Source of the DNA: an uncultured Alphaproteobacteria bacterium | Lineage (GTDB): Bacteria > Pseudomonadota > Alphaproteobacteria > CAAGCB01 > CAG-977 | Direction: 5' to 3' | Length of the DNA stretch: 64,000 nucleotides | Assembly (NCBI GenBank): GCA_944390195.1 | Contig: CALXOZ010000009.1 | Coordinates: 1-64,000, forward strand | Shown here: positions 1-7,930 of the stretch, piece after piece | Layout: each line of letters begins with the position of its first letter | How positions within the stretch are numbered: the first letter of the stretch is position 1 | The notes under the pieces: generated by a model | The model's input: the letters and a program-made list of their open reading frames with translations, nothing else | What the model was told of the DNA's origin: nothing | Databases searched by the model: none | Made by a program: the position numbers and the translations under genes

Positions 1-631
1 GAAGGTTCTTCCTAAAATTTATCTCAGGCAGAAAGAATACGGCTCAGAATAGAGCCGTATTCTCCGAAAAAAATCGGTCGCCGCACACGCGGCGACACCG
101 TTTGAACAGTCATCAATAAAGGGCGGTCGGGCGGGCGAGGTCGGGTTTAAGGCTGTTTTGAGGCTGATTTGCAAGTGATTGATTTTATTGAAGGCTACTT
201 TTTTGCAGGATAGCCTTTTCGTCCGACAACGAATGCAAAGTTTTGGTGGTATTTTTTAACCGTTTGAAACAAAACGGAAAAAAGACGTTTTTGATGTTTC
301 TTGATATTATCGAAAACGGCGGCAGGTAACAGCGAGGTAACAGAAAAAAGTCCTTTGCCGAAATCTTCCGAAGATTTCCGATGAGAGAATAATTTTGCGA
401 ACTATTCCCTCTGTGATTAAAAGTAAAACAAGAACGGATTTTTAGCAATGAAAAACCGTCCGGCGGACGAACGGCAAAAATGAAAACCCGACTGCTGTTT
501 TTTTTCCTCTTTGCCGTCGGCAAATGCCTCGCAGAGTTCACCGGCAAGCGTTCGTATTACGAATTGCGTATCCTGCCCATCTTCTGCCCATCTTCTGCTT
601 TTCTTCTTCTGACAGGCTTTTTCTTGCTATC
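1..631. other. Left-edge non-coding stretch with two strong hairpins and a tandem GGTAAC motif
   Basis: No convincing gene is visible. A perfect 11-bp inverted repeat (GAATACGGCTC / GAGCCGTATTC, 6-nt loop) lies at 35-62. A GC-rich 8-bp stem (GTCGCCGC / GCGGCGAC, 4-nt loop) lies at 77-96. Neither is followed by a long T run on the + strand, although A-runs at 67-73 would give a U-tract on the - strand for the first hairpin. At 324-341 a GGTAAC motif is repeated with an 11-bp period. The same double motif recurs just upstream of the integrase (4244-4260). These may be terminators or recombinase/accessory-protein sites. Confidence 0.4.
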
Positions 632-2383
632 TTATTTCTCGGGAATAAGATCAAGCTCCTTCAAATAACTGTTTACCATCTCTGTCAGAAGCTCGCGCCG
701 TTTTTTAATAAACTCTGGATACTTATCTATATTCCACAATGTTGTATCCGTCGGAATACAATGTTTTTTAAAATTTTCTTCGCCTTTTTTCTTAAGAACT
801 TCAGGTAAATATACAGCAGGATCGTCATTCCTAATCAAAACATTTGTGCGTTTTACGATAAATGTTTGATTTGAAATATCGTTAATTTCATCTCTTTCAT
901 ATTTCCCTTTAAGAAAATCCTGCGGAAATATGTGATGAAACTCGATTTGATTACGATTTGCAACATTATTCATACTGATTATTTGCGGTGTATTCCAATC
1001 CAATGCACCATTGTGTCTCATTACTGTAAACATAGTTTTGAAAATGCCACTAGCTGTATTTTTATTTTCAAAATCAGTTGTATGGAAGTCAAGCCTACCA
1101 AATTGCATTTTGAGGTTATCAAGTAAACCTTGTAAATTGTTGTTTTTAATCGCATATAAATCTTGATCCAAAATGGTTTCTGATGAACCGCGCGAATAGC
1201 GACCTTTTGCATTGGCAATAAGAAACCATTTTTTGATTATTCTTGCTTCATCTTCCATCAAAATATTATTTTTTGTATGGTATAAAAACGACAGAGAAAC
1301 GATAAAATACGGCGATGAAAGTGTTGCGTCTGTTTCGAGACCGAATGTGTTTTTCAGTTCATCTAATGTATGCTCTAACGCTTTAGCAACCCTTGGCCAA
1401 GCGTTTTCTAAATCCTCTTTCGTTAAGGACGGAACAATCTTAAATTTTGATTGTGCTGTAAGAATAGCTACAAGCGTTCTCACGATAATACCAGTGCTGA
1501 TATCCCATCCGTGTTTTTCACAGTTTTCTGCTTCTTTATTAAACTTGATTAATGCGCCTTCTTTAACTCCTTCTGGCGTTTCAATTGTCGGCCATTTAGC
1601 GGTTATCTGAGCTAACGCCAAATCAGATCCTTTTAATTTTGTTCCTGCTGAATTAACACGGACAAATATTTCAGTCACTTCCTCATAGGACATTCCTGCC
1701 GGCAAAGTTTTTACTTGAAAATCATAATTTTCAATGTTTTTTAAGGCATTAAAGCGAACCATATATTTCTTTAACCGTTGCTCGCCTTCAGGCGTTTTGA
1801 TATCACCGGCTCTTTGCATAATGTCGATTTCATCAATTTTTTTTGCAAATACACCTGCGACAGAAATCCAATTTTTTTGGCTTTTTACCAATGGGTTTTC
1901 TACTACAAAAGCGCGGCGATTTAAGTCATCAAGACGGCTTTTGTTTTCTTCCTCATCCGAGGTAATTTTAATGTCGTCATCCTCTTCAAACTCAGTTTCA
2001 TTGTCATCATCTGTAGCGACTTTTGTATTTTCCAATTTATCCGGATGATCCAAGTTAAAGTAGATATCGATGGCTCTTTTTCGACCGCGTACATTAACGG
2101 GTTCGCCGCAAAGAATAGCTTTTAATGATGTTAGACGTTGCTGACCATCTAACAGGAGATAGTAGGACTCATATTTTGTATCATCTTGGGAAACAGCGAA
2201 ATCACGCGTAGGAACCTTTTGTGTGGTTTCCCATCTTAAAATAGTACCGGTCGGATATTTACGGTACAAAGAATCAAGTAAATCTCTTACTTGCGTAGAC
2301 TTCCAAACATATGCACGTTGCATTTCCGGAAGACGCATTCTATTAGATTTAATTTCATCAATAAGAGTTCTAATTTCGGTCAT
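632..2383 (-). CDS. GmrSD-like DUF262 / HNH (DUF1524-type) defence protein
   Basis: This 583-residue protein has an N-terminal DUF262 (ParB/Srx-like) domain: LPEMQRAYVWKS near residues 18-29, then DLLDSLYRKYPTGTIL, then the signature LLLDGQQRLTSL near 77-88. Its C-terminal part carries EFHHIFP (residues 481-487), a His-Me/HNH motif of the DUF1524 type. The domain order matches single-chain GmrSD-type enzymes. In that family GmrS (DUF262) binds NTP and GmrD (DUF1524) cuts DNA containing modified cytosines, so a type IV restriction role against modified phage DNA is the best guess. The substrate here is unknown. An acidic linker (EFEEDDDIKITSDEEE) near residue 130 separates strands of the N-terminal domain. 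The start is supported by AGAAAGGA upstream. It stands alone, next to the integrase. Confidence 0.8.
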   Translation of the reverse strand: MTEIRTLIDEIKSNRMRLPEMQRAYVWKSTQVRDLLDSLYRKYPTGTILRWETTQKVPTRDFAVSQDDTKYESYYLLLDGQQRLTSLKAILCGEPVNVRGRKRAIDIYFNLDHPDKLENTKVATDDDNETEFEEDDDIKITSDEEENKSRLDDLNRRAFVVENPLVKSQKNWISVAGVFAKKIDEIDIMQRAGDIKTPEGEQRLKKYMVRFNALKNIENYDFQVKTLPAGMSYEEVTEIFVRVNSAGTKLKGSDLALAQITAKWPTIETPEGVKEGALIKFNKEAENCEKHGWDISTGIIVRTLVAILTAQSKFKIVPSLTKEDLENAWPRVAKALEHTLDELKNTFGLETDATLSSPYFIVSLSFLYHTKNNILMEDEARIIKKWFLIANAKGRYSRGSSETILDQDLYAIKNNNLQGLLDNLKMQFGRLDFHTTDFENKNTASGIFKTMFTVMRHNGALDWNTPQIISMNNVANRNQIEFHHIFPQDFLKGKYERDEINDISNQTFIVKRTNVLIRNDDPAVYLPEVLKKKGEENFKKHCIPTDTTLWNIDKYPEFIKKRRELLTEMVNSYLKELDLIPEK

Positions 2384-2900
2384 TTTGATCCTTTCTCCCG
2401 AATAACATTTATCCGATTTTTATAAAAATCTCTGCTCTCTTCATAATTATGTCGAAGACTGTAGGACTATATCCGGTTTTAGCTAAAGTACTTCTTCTTT
2501 GCAAGAGCTTTTAGGTGTTTTCCAAATGCGCCATTCTAATCATTTATTGGTATCGTATTTTTTATCTTTGCCGTCGTTCGCTGCGGTATCTTATTAAGAC
2601 GGCAAAAGAGATGTCGGTAATCTGTTTCAGTTCAAAGATAGTTTCCTGTTTTTAAACGATAGGGATGAAACTCAAAGGAAAGAGGGATAATATCTCTATC
2701 TCTCCCTCTATCTTATCTCTTTCTCTATCTCTATCGGTAGTGTTCGTATTCGGGCGTTTACATTCGTATTCGTCCGTAACATCTTTTTACGGCGGTATTC
2801 CTTTGTTTATGCTTCTTTGCCACGGCAGAAAAATCTGCCATAGCAAGTTAGGGCAGAATTTCTTCTGCCCCCTTGCCAAAGGGACTTCGCCCCTCTCGGA
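2384..2900. other. Non-coding stretch with CT-rich simple repeat and hairpins
   Basis: No gene is supported here. A pyrimidine-rich run based on CTCTAT(C/T) units lies at about 2690-2738. Downstream of the integrase stop there are stacked inverted repeats: GGCAGA/TCTGCC at 2824-2839, GGGCAGAA/TTCTGCCC at 2852-2871, and AAGGG..CCCTT-type pairing near 2877-2894. These can terminate integrase transcription (leftward) and separate it from the GmrSD-like gene. Shorter inverted repeats TTTGCCGTC/GACGGCAAA lie at about 2570-2607. Confidence 0.35.
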
Positions 2901-4220
2901 TCACCCCGCCGCCCTCTGTTTCCGGGATGGGATCGGACGTGGATATTCCTCCGGCTTTACAAGGTGAAGCTTGTAAAGATGAATCCCCCGCGGAAACATC
3001 TTCACGTCCTCCGGTTTGGCGCATCGTTCGGGGATATTCAGCAACGCGGCAATCTTTCGCGTTATTTTATCCGCCGCTTGCAGGACGGCGTCTTCCGTCA
3101 CGTGCGTATATCGCGCTGTCATACTCTGTTGCTTGTGTCCCAACAGTTTCGCGACAATCGCTTCCGGAAACCCGATCGCCGCCGCCATCGACGCGAACGT
3201 GTGCCGCAAACTGTGAACTTTCTTCTTCGCAAACTCCGGCTTTGATTTGACGTGAACCTGAAAGAAGTTCTTGGCAACGTCCGTTCCTTTCCCCGACTTC
3301 GGGAACACAAACTCGTCGAGGCCTTGCGGCTGAACGGTGTCTTTCATTTGAAGAAGCAATTTCTTGACCGCGATGCCGAACGGTCTGTCCTGCGCTCCCG
3401 TCTTCGTGTCGGGAAAGAGGAACAACTGATGCTTGAAGTCGATATACGACCATTTCAGATTTTCGATTTCCTTTTTCCGGCATCCGGTCATTACAAGCAA
3501 CCGGATAACATTCAGATAATACGGATTGACGTAATTACAGGTGTTTATAATTCTGCCGAGCTTTCTGATTTCCGCTTCGTCAAAGAACTCGTAACTGCAC
3601 GGATTGGGGAAAGTTTGCAATTCCTTGACCGGATTGAAGTCCACCAGTCCCAAAGAACGGGCGTAATCGAACATACACCGCAAAGGGACAAGAACCGTGT
3701 TCGCCGATCCGATATGCCGGAAGTCTTCTTTTCCGTGTTGGAAAGTCGTTATCCCTTTTCCCATCAGCAGATCGTTATAATACCGTTGAGCGTCCGAATG
3801 TCTGAAAGCTTTGATCGGCGTTTTGCCCAAATCCGGCTTGATGTGCTTTTTAACCGCCGATTGATACGAGTTCTGCGTCGCCTGTTTCAGAAACGGCAGT
3901 TTGAATTTAAGAAACTCGTCCGCCAGTTCGCCGATCGTCAGTTCTTTGCGGCGTTCCAGTTTTTCCTGTTCCGGGTCTTTGCCCTGAACGACCAAAGCCA
4001 AAAGCCGCTTGGCTTCGTCCCGTGCTTCGGTCGGCGTCATCAGCGTCGTTTTGCAGATGGTCAGCTTCTTTTGCCGCCCATAGGCGTTGCGATACATCAG
4101 AATATAACTCGCGGACGATTTGCAGACGCGGACGCCGAAGCCTTTGACGGCATCGTCGAAATAGGTCGTTTCCTTGCCCGAAAAAGACAGGGTGTTGATG
4201 AAAGATTTATTGATATTCAT
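2901..4220 (-). CDS. int: Tyrosine recombinase / site-specific integrase
   Basis: A 439-residue phage-type integrase of the P4/DUF4102-like family. The N-terminal part (1-90) is the arm-binding/DUF4102-like region, residues about 95-200 the core-binding SAM-like domain, and 215-390 the catalytic domain. All catalytic residues are visible: Arg248 in TGCRKKEI, His336-x-x-Arg339 in HSLRHTF, His362 in LLGHK, and the nucleophile Tyr371 in TARYTH. It should catalyse integration and excision of the surrounding element at a tRNA 3' end, in agreement with the tRNA-Thr fragment at 20685-20735. The gene is read leftward, and tandem GGTAAC motifs lie just upstream (4244-4260). A proline- and lysine-rich C-terminal tail of about 45 residues follows the catalytic domain. 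A long open frame on the opposite strand (3252-4259) is only its shadow. Confidence 0.93.
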   Translation of the reverse strand: MNINKSFINTLSFSGKETTYFDDAVKGFGVRVCKSSASYILMYRNAYGRQKKLTICKTTLMTPTEARDEAKRLLALVVQGKDPEQEKLERRKELTIGELADEFLKFKLPFLKQATQNSYQSAVKKHIKPDLGKTPIKAFRHSDAQRYYNDLLMGKGITTFQHGKEDFRHIGSANTVLVPLRCMFDYARSLGLVDFNPVKELQTFPNPCSYEFFDEAEIRKLGRIINTCNYVNPYYLNVIRLLVMTGCRKKEIENLKWSYIDFKHQLFLFPDTKTGAQDRPFGIAVKKLLLQMKDTVQPQGLDEFVFPKSGKGTDVAKNFFQVHVKSKPEFAKKKVHSLRHTFASMAAAIGFPEAIVAKLLGHKQQSMTARYTHVTEDAVLQAADKITRKIAALLNIPERCAKPEDVKMFPRGIHLYKLHLVKPEEYPRPIPSRKQRAAG

Positions 4221-4529
4221 AGGCGTTTATCCTTTCGATTTGAGGTAACACGGAGGTAACTTCCGGAGGGGTAATCCGCCAAAGGAAAGTATGTTTCAGT
4301 TTGCCCTCACACCTTTCATTAACGCCTATTTATTCAATAATATCAATATGTTGGTATAAACAAACATCACTCGGTAAAAACTATCGTTCCATCCCTTTTC
4401 CGTAATGCGCATTTCGTCGGACGAAAAGAGCGAAAAATGCCACGCCAACCCGCCCTTGAAATCGCCCTCAAACAGCTGTAAAATTTCTTCCGTCACACAC
4501 GCTTGAACGACTTTATTGCGAGGCTAAAG
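4221..4529. other. Putative origin of transfer (oriT) region between integrase and mob genes
   Basis: This intergenic stretch separates the divergent integrase and mobilisation genes, the usual place for an oriT. It contains the tandem motif GGTAACACGGAGGTAAC (4244-4260) and a tight inverted repeat TTTCGTC-G-GACGAAA at 4412-4426. The latter sits within a larger imperfect pair, GCATTTCG (4409-4416) and CGAAAAATGC (4431-4440). Relaxases nick next to such inverted repeats. No nic consensus was identified with certainty, so the call is inference from position and symmetry. Confidence 0.35.
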
Positions 4530-4874
4530 ATGCCAATGTTGCGTAAATCGTTCAGAATAGAAAAAGAAATTTGGGACGCGCTCGTCGCCGAAAAACAATG
4601 TCCGTCCCGTTTGATCCGCTTGTTCATTCTTGCCGGGATTCATCAGATGAAAATCCCGCACTATGACGAAATACTCCTGCTGACAAAGCTGGAAGAAGAG
4701 ATCCGAAAGGTCGGCATCAACACCAATCAGGCCGTCCGCGCTTTGAACACGACGCTGATAAAAAAGGACTCGCTTGAAGAAAAAACGTTGCAGGATTTGC
4801 GGCGGGTTTGTCGTGAACTTCACGCGCTTCGGGATAAAATCAACAGACTTTTGGCGGCGTATTATGGCGAATAA
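4530..4874 (+). CDS. MobC-like mobilisation accessory protein (ribbon-helix-helix)
   Basis: A 114-residue basic protein. Residues 1-30 look like a ribbon-helix-helix DNA-binding segment (MLRKSFRIEKEIWDALVAEK). The middle has the MobC-family signature around GINTNQAVRALN, followed by a helical region. MobC proteins bind oriT and help the relaxase open the strands. The ATG at 4530 is chosen because GCGAGG lies at a good distance before it; a TTG at 4503 is also in frame but has no clear ribosome site. The gene overlaps the relaxase start by 11 nt, so the two are probably translationally coupled. Confidence 0.72.
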   Translation: MPMLRKSFRIEKEIWDALVAEKQCPSRLIRLFILAGIHQMKIPHYDEILLLTKLEEEIRKVGINTNQAVRALNTTLIKKDSLEEKTLQDLRRVCRELHALRDKINRLLAAYYGE

Positions 4875-5595
4875 GCGAAACTGGTTAGACGAACATATCC
4901 GTGGGATTTATGTTAAACATCAACGTTTTCCGATTGATTATCCTCCGCCGGCAAAACAGAAGGCGCCCCTTTCTTTCAAAGTTCCCGTCCCGGAAGCGAT
5001 GGTTAAAGTCGCGTTTTATATCAAGTCCGCTCAGGGCGTGAAAAACACTTTGCAGTATATTGCTCACGGTTCGGAGGGAATGGAAAAAGACGCTCGTGTT
5101 TATGACGACGAACGGCGACTGATCCAGACGGAAAAACTGAACGAAACGATAGACGCGTATCAGATGAAACAACGTCGGAAAAACGGCAATCTGATGGTTC
5201 ATCTGATCGTGTCTTTCCCAAAAAGAATGAAGGTTGGCGAGGAGGAGGGGTATCGGTTTGTTGAACGGTATATGGAGCCGTTTGCGAAAAAAGGATACCG
5301 GTATTTATTCGCCGTTCACACACATCAATCGGCAACGCACGGGCATATTCTGCTTCAAATGTCGAACGGTCGGGATCGTCTGAAATTCAAAAAGCCACAG
5401 CTTCAAATGCTCCGCCAACATCAGGTCGAAGTCGCCAAAGAGTTCGGTTGGGAGATGCAGGCGACACGCTTCCAAGACAGGGATTTTTCTCTGACGCAGA
5501 TGGTTATTCCGCGAAAGCACAAAACGATCCGGCAACTTCGCTTAATTCACCAACAGGAAAAATTGCTTGAAATGATTAAGGAACGGAACTGGTAA
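4864..5595 (+). CDS. Relaxase (MOBP/VirD2-like mobilisation nuclease)
   Basis: A 243-residue relaxase domain protein. A candidate nucleophile Tyr65 sits in TLQYIAHG, and the metal-binding three-histidine motif is HTHQSATHGH (His152, 154, 159, 161). This HxH...HxH pattern is the HUH-type active site that nicks oriT and stays bound to the 5' end of the transferred strand. The start ATG at 4864 overlaps the stop of the MobC-like gene; an upstream in-frame start at 4774 would lie inside that gene and is less likely. The protein is shorter than most relaxases, having only the catalytic domain and no primase or helicase extension. Its 3' end overlaps the convergent trbL-like gene by 54 nt. Confidence 0.8.
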   Translation: MANKRNWLDEHIRGIYVKHQRFPIDYPPPAKQKAPLSFKVPVPEAMVKVAFYIKSAQGVKNTLQYIAHGSEGMEKDARVYDDERRLIQTEKLNETIDAYQMKQRRKNGNLMVHLIVSFPKRMKVGEEEGYRFVERYMEPFAKKGYRYLFAVHTHQSATHGHILLQMSNGRDRLKFKKPQLQMLRQHQVEVAKEFGWEMQATRFQDRDFSLTQMVIPRKHKTIRQLRLIHQQEKLLEMIKERNW

Positions 5596-6531
5596 AAATA
5601 ATTTTTTCCCGAATGGAATATGCCCTTTCGCAAGGTTGACAGCCTTGTTCGGTAAGCCTCCGATGAAGGTCAGGACGGGATTTGAGGGAGCGACGTTCCC
5701 GACGTTCAGGATTTGGACCGGTGTGTTGATGATGATGCCGTAGGCTCCCCAAAGCAGTGCGCCGGTGAACAGCATTTGCATATATCCGACCGTGCCGACC
5801 GTTACGGCAACATTGTTGTCCTGAAACATATCGAGGCTGTTCAGGTAAGTCAGGACTATTCCGATCGTACCGCAGGACAGAACGATTTGCAGGCTGTTCG
5901 TCAATAAAATCCGGATCGCCGCAAAGCAGGCTTTTTTAAAAGGCGGCAGCGCATAAAAGGTACATAAAACAGGTGAAAGCAAAGTGATCGCGAACAGCTG
6001 AACGAACACGTTAAACAAGCTTGCAAATATTCGCCATAAAAGCAAAAAGTAGATGATGCCGACCGGGATGATGGCAACAGCCAGTTTCAAGCTTGCCCAC
6101 GACACGTCACTCATCATTACGCCGATCTTGTCTAAAACGGGCGTAAAAGCCGTTTCAACGTATGTCAATAAAGTTGCCGTGCCGGAGGAAGTTTTTAAAA
6201 CGGCTTGTCCCTCCGAAGTGATCCGCAGGATTCTGATGACTAACTCCATGCCGAAATGATAAATCCAGAAACAGACACCGCTCCAATACTGAAAGCTCTG
6301 TAATAACGCCGTTGCAATCGAAAGGTCGATAAATTCCCTTAAAAGAGTGTGCGGATTTTCTTGTTTTCCGATTAACATTTCACAAAGCCGATACACGATC
6401 CAAAGCATAAACAGATACGCTAAAAGCGACTTCAATTCGGGCGTTACGGCGCTAAAAAAAGCTGAGCAAAACGAAAGTGTTTTTTGATTGAACACATCAA
6501 AAATCTGACAGGAATAGCACGTTTCAGGCAT
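5542..6531 (-). CDS. TrbL/VirB6-like conjugal transfer inner-membrane protein
   Basis: A 329-residue polytopic protein with several hydrophobic segments (about residues 32-48, 65-90, 150-200, 205-230 and 250-275). The pattern and the GIIINTPVQILN / NPVLTFIGG C-terminal part fit TrbL/VirB6, the inner-membrane channel component of type IV secretion systems. It is shorter than most TrbL proteins, mainly at the C-terminus. Its ATG overlaps the stop of the preceding frame (6524-6526) by a few bases, which suggests coupling to the trbJ-like gene. Its end overlaps the relaxase end in the opposite direction, an unusual tail-to-tail overlap. Confidence 0.7.
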   Translation of the reverse strand: MPETCYSCQIFDVFNQKTLSFCSAFFSAVTPELKSLLAYLFMLWIVYRLCEMLIGKQENPHTLLREFIDLSIATALLQSFQYWSGVCFWIYHFGMELVIRILRITSEGQAVLKTSSGTATLLTYVETAFTPVLDKIGVMMSDVSWASLKLAVAIIPVGIIYFLLLWRIFASLFNVFVQLFAITLLSPVLCTFYALPPFKKACFAAIRILLTNSLQIVLSCGTIGIVLTYLNSLDMFQDNNVAVTVGTVGYMQMLFTGALLWGAYGIIINTPVQILNVGNVAPSNPVLTFIGGLPNKAVNLAKGHIPFGKKLFLPVPFLNHFKQFFLLVN

Positions 6532-6802
6532 TAAGCTTCTCTGTATATTGTTTTTCTTTGAAGTAAATCGGCGTTTCGCAATAAACAGGACGAGTCATAA
6601 AGCCTTGACATAACAGAACGTGCCGCCCGAACGGGATGGATCCCCAATCGGCGACACTCATCAAATCGCGCCCCTCAATGTTTTGAGAAACGGACGAGCC
6701 GCATTTGCTTGATCTTGACAGGCTTTGACGTTTGGCGGTCGTTTTGCCGGTCATTTGAGACAGTTCTTTTTGCGTGTTGAAGTTGTTTTGCGCGTAAACC
6801 AT
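6524..6802 (-). pseudogene. C-terminal part of trbJ-like gene in a shifted frame
   Basis: This 92-codon frame overlaps the end of the trbJ/virB5-like gene in another phase. Its residues (QNNFNTQKELSQMTGKTTAK) continue what looks like the natural helical C-terminus of the TrbJ/VirB5-like protein, whereas the tail of the upstream frame after KLLLFNG turns into basic low-quality sequence. The frame ends where trbL begins, with overlapping stop and start. The simplest reading is one ancestral gene (6524-7454) with a frameshift near 6795-6815. A separate coupled gene starting at ATG 6802 is the alternative. Confidence 0.45.
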
Positions 6803-7454
6803 TAAATAGGAGCAGTTTGTTTTGATTTTCCATAATCGTTAAAGACGTGTTCGTGTCCCGAATGATCGAGCTTGCCGCTTTTGACAGCGTGTTTGCTTCA
6901 GCTTTAACCGCCATGGCGTTCGCCAAACCGTCGTCAACGCTCTTTTTATGAAAGTCCGTGCGGGCTTTCTTGACTTTCCGCCACTGCGCCTTTGTTTTGT
7001 TTGAACCCGTCGTAATGCCCCGCCAGGAATAACTGCCGCCGATTGTGCCGGCAACAGTGTTCAAACCGTTTTGAATGTCGGTGTCGGCAGGCAAATCCAA
7101 CGCCTGCCTGATGTAATCCTGTGCCGTGCAAATGTTCGTGACTTCAAAATTCGCTCCGTTCAAGAGAAACTCCGGCGTAACGCATTGAAGCAAATGATCG
7201 GCGTTTGTGATAAAGCTTTGCGCCGTCAACGCCAGAGAAACCGCGCCGCCGACCGTGTCCGTGATCTGTTTTGTCGCTTCCAGTCCTTCTTTGGTCGTGT
7301 TCCAAAGAGCCTTGCCGTTTTCCAAAATCGCCGCCATTGTCGCGTTTTGCTTGATGCTTTCCGCCAAGCCGTTCGTGTCAATGACAGCCATTTGAGCACT
7401 CGCCGTGCGAGCGAAAAATAAAAGACAAACAGTTAAAAATAGAAGCATCCCCAT
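6675..7454 (-). CDS. TrbJ/VirB5-like conjugal transfer protein, probably frameshifted near its 3' end
   Basis: A 259-codon frame with an N-terminal signal peptide (LLFLTVCLLFFARTASA, cleavage near AQM), then an alpha-helical secreted protein containing a central WRGITTG stretch. VirB5/TrbJ family proteins sit at the tip of the conjugative pilus. The last 45 codons are basic and unlike a pilus protein. The expected helical continuation lies in the frame 6524-6802, which suggests a lesion around 6800. The gene precedes the trbL-like gene, the same order as in Trb-type conjugation clusters. A terminator-like hairpin (7465-7494) separates it from the cas2 end. Confidence 0.6.
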   Translation of the reverse strand: MGMLLFLTVCLLFFARTASAQMAVIDTNGLAESIKQNATMAAILENGKALWNTTKEGLEATKQITDTVGGAVSLALTAQSFITNADHLLQCVTPEFLLNGANFEVTNICTAQDYIRQALDLPADTDIQNGLNTVAGTIGGSYSWRGITTGSNKTKAQWRKVKKARTDFHKKSVDDGLANAMAVKAEANTLSKAASSIIRDTNTSLTIMENQNKLLLFNGLRAKQLQHAKRTVSNDRQNDRQTSKPVKIKQMRLVRFSKH

Positions 7455-7462
7455 TCCTATGC

Positions 7463-7496
7463 AAAAATAACGAAGCTCTTACAGCTTCGTTATTTT
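7463..7496 (-). terminator. Hairpin between cas2 and the transfer genes
   Basis: An inverted repeat AATAACGAAGCT / AGCTTCGTTATT with a short loop, followed on the + strand by TTTT and preceded by A-rich sequence, so it can act in both directions. It would end the long leftward cas transcript before trbJ. Confidence 0.55.
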
Positions 7497-7600
7497 ATGC
7501 CAGGCTTCCGTTATCGTTCAGTTCGGTTTCGGTGCATAAAGGGGAATTATGGTGCTCAAATACACAGATTGTTTTTTTGCAAAACGCGTTGCAGGTTCAA

Positions 7601-7930
7601 TCAAAGAAAGGAAAGTTGTTTGGCTGTTTGTATTTCATTTTTTGAAATTTCACCGACTAAAAGCTCCATTTTTTGATACTGATTTTCCGTAATGACCAGA
7701 ACACGAACGGATCCTTTTGCGGGCACGTATCGCCTTAATCGCATAATGTGTGTTTGAACAACGGCATCGCTACTGCAATATCTGGAATAGACGGAATACT
7801 GCATCATTAAGAACCCGTTTCCGATCAGGTCTTTTCTAAATCCTGCCGCCGCTTTTCTTTCAGATTTGTCCGTTGTGGGCAAATCAAAAAAAACGATCAC
7901 TCTTTTTTGTTGAGATTCAATCGCAGTCAT
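7601..7930 (-). CDS. cas2: Cas2 endoribonuclease, type II-like family
   Basis: A 109-residue Cas2 with the ferredoxin-like start VIVFFDLPTTDK (the Asp of the conserved FDLP motif present) and the central FRKDLIGNGFLMMQYSVYSR. The sequence style (KAAAGFRKDLIGNGF, MQYSVYSR, VLVITENQYQKMELL) is that of Cas2 proteins found with Cas9, not of those usually found with Csm systems. Cas2 dimers bridge two Cas1 dimers in the spacer-integration complex. Its start overlaps the cas1 stop by 14 nt. It is the last gene of the leftward CRISPR locus. Confidence 0.9.
   Translation of the reverse strand: MTAIESQQKRVIVFFDLPTTDKSERKAAAGFRKDLIGNGFLMMQYSVYSRYCSSDAVVQTHIMRLRRYVPAKGSVRVLVITENQYQKMELLVGEISKNEIQTAKQLSFL

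Noticed and set aside
185-547. Leftward 120-codon frame near the left edge
   Set aside because: No recognisable domain, composition looks random, and no ribosome site was seen; treated as non-coding.
2665-3250. Two + strand frames downstream of the CT-rich repeat
   Set aside because: They run across the hairpins and antisense to the integrase C-terminus with simple-sequence-derived Ser/Leu runs.
3252-4259. Long open frame on the + strand opposite the integrase (335 codons)
   Set aside because: It is a shadow of the integrase gene: Arg/Phe-rich composition, no ribosome site, and the opposite frame has full catalytic motifs.
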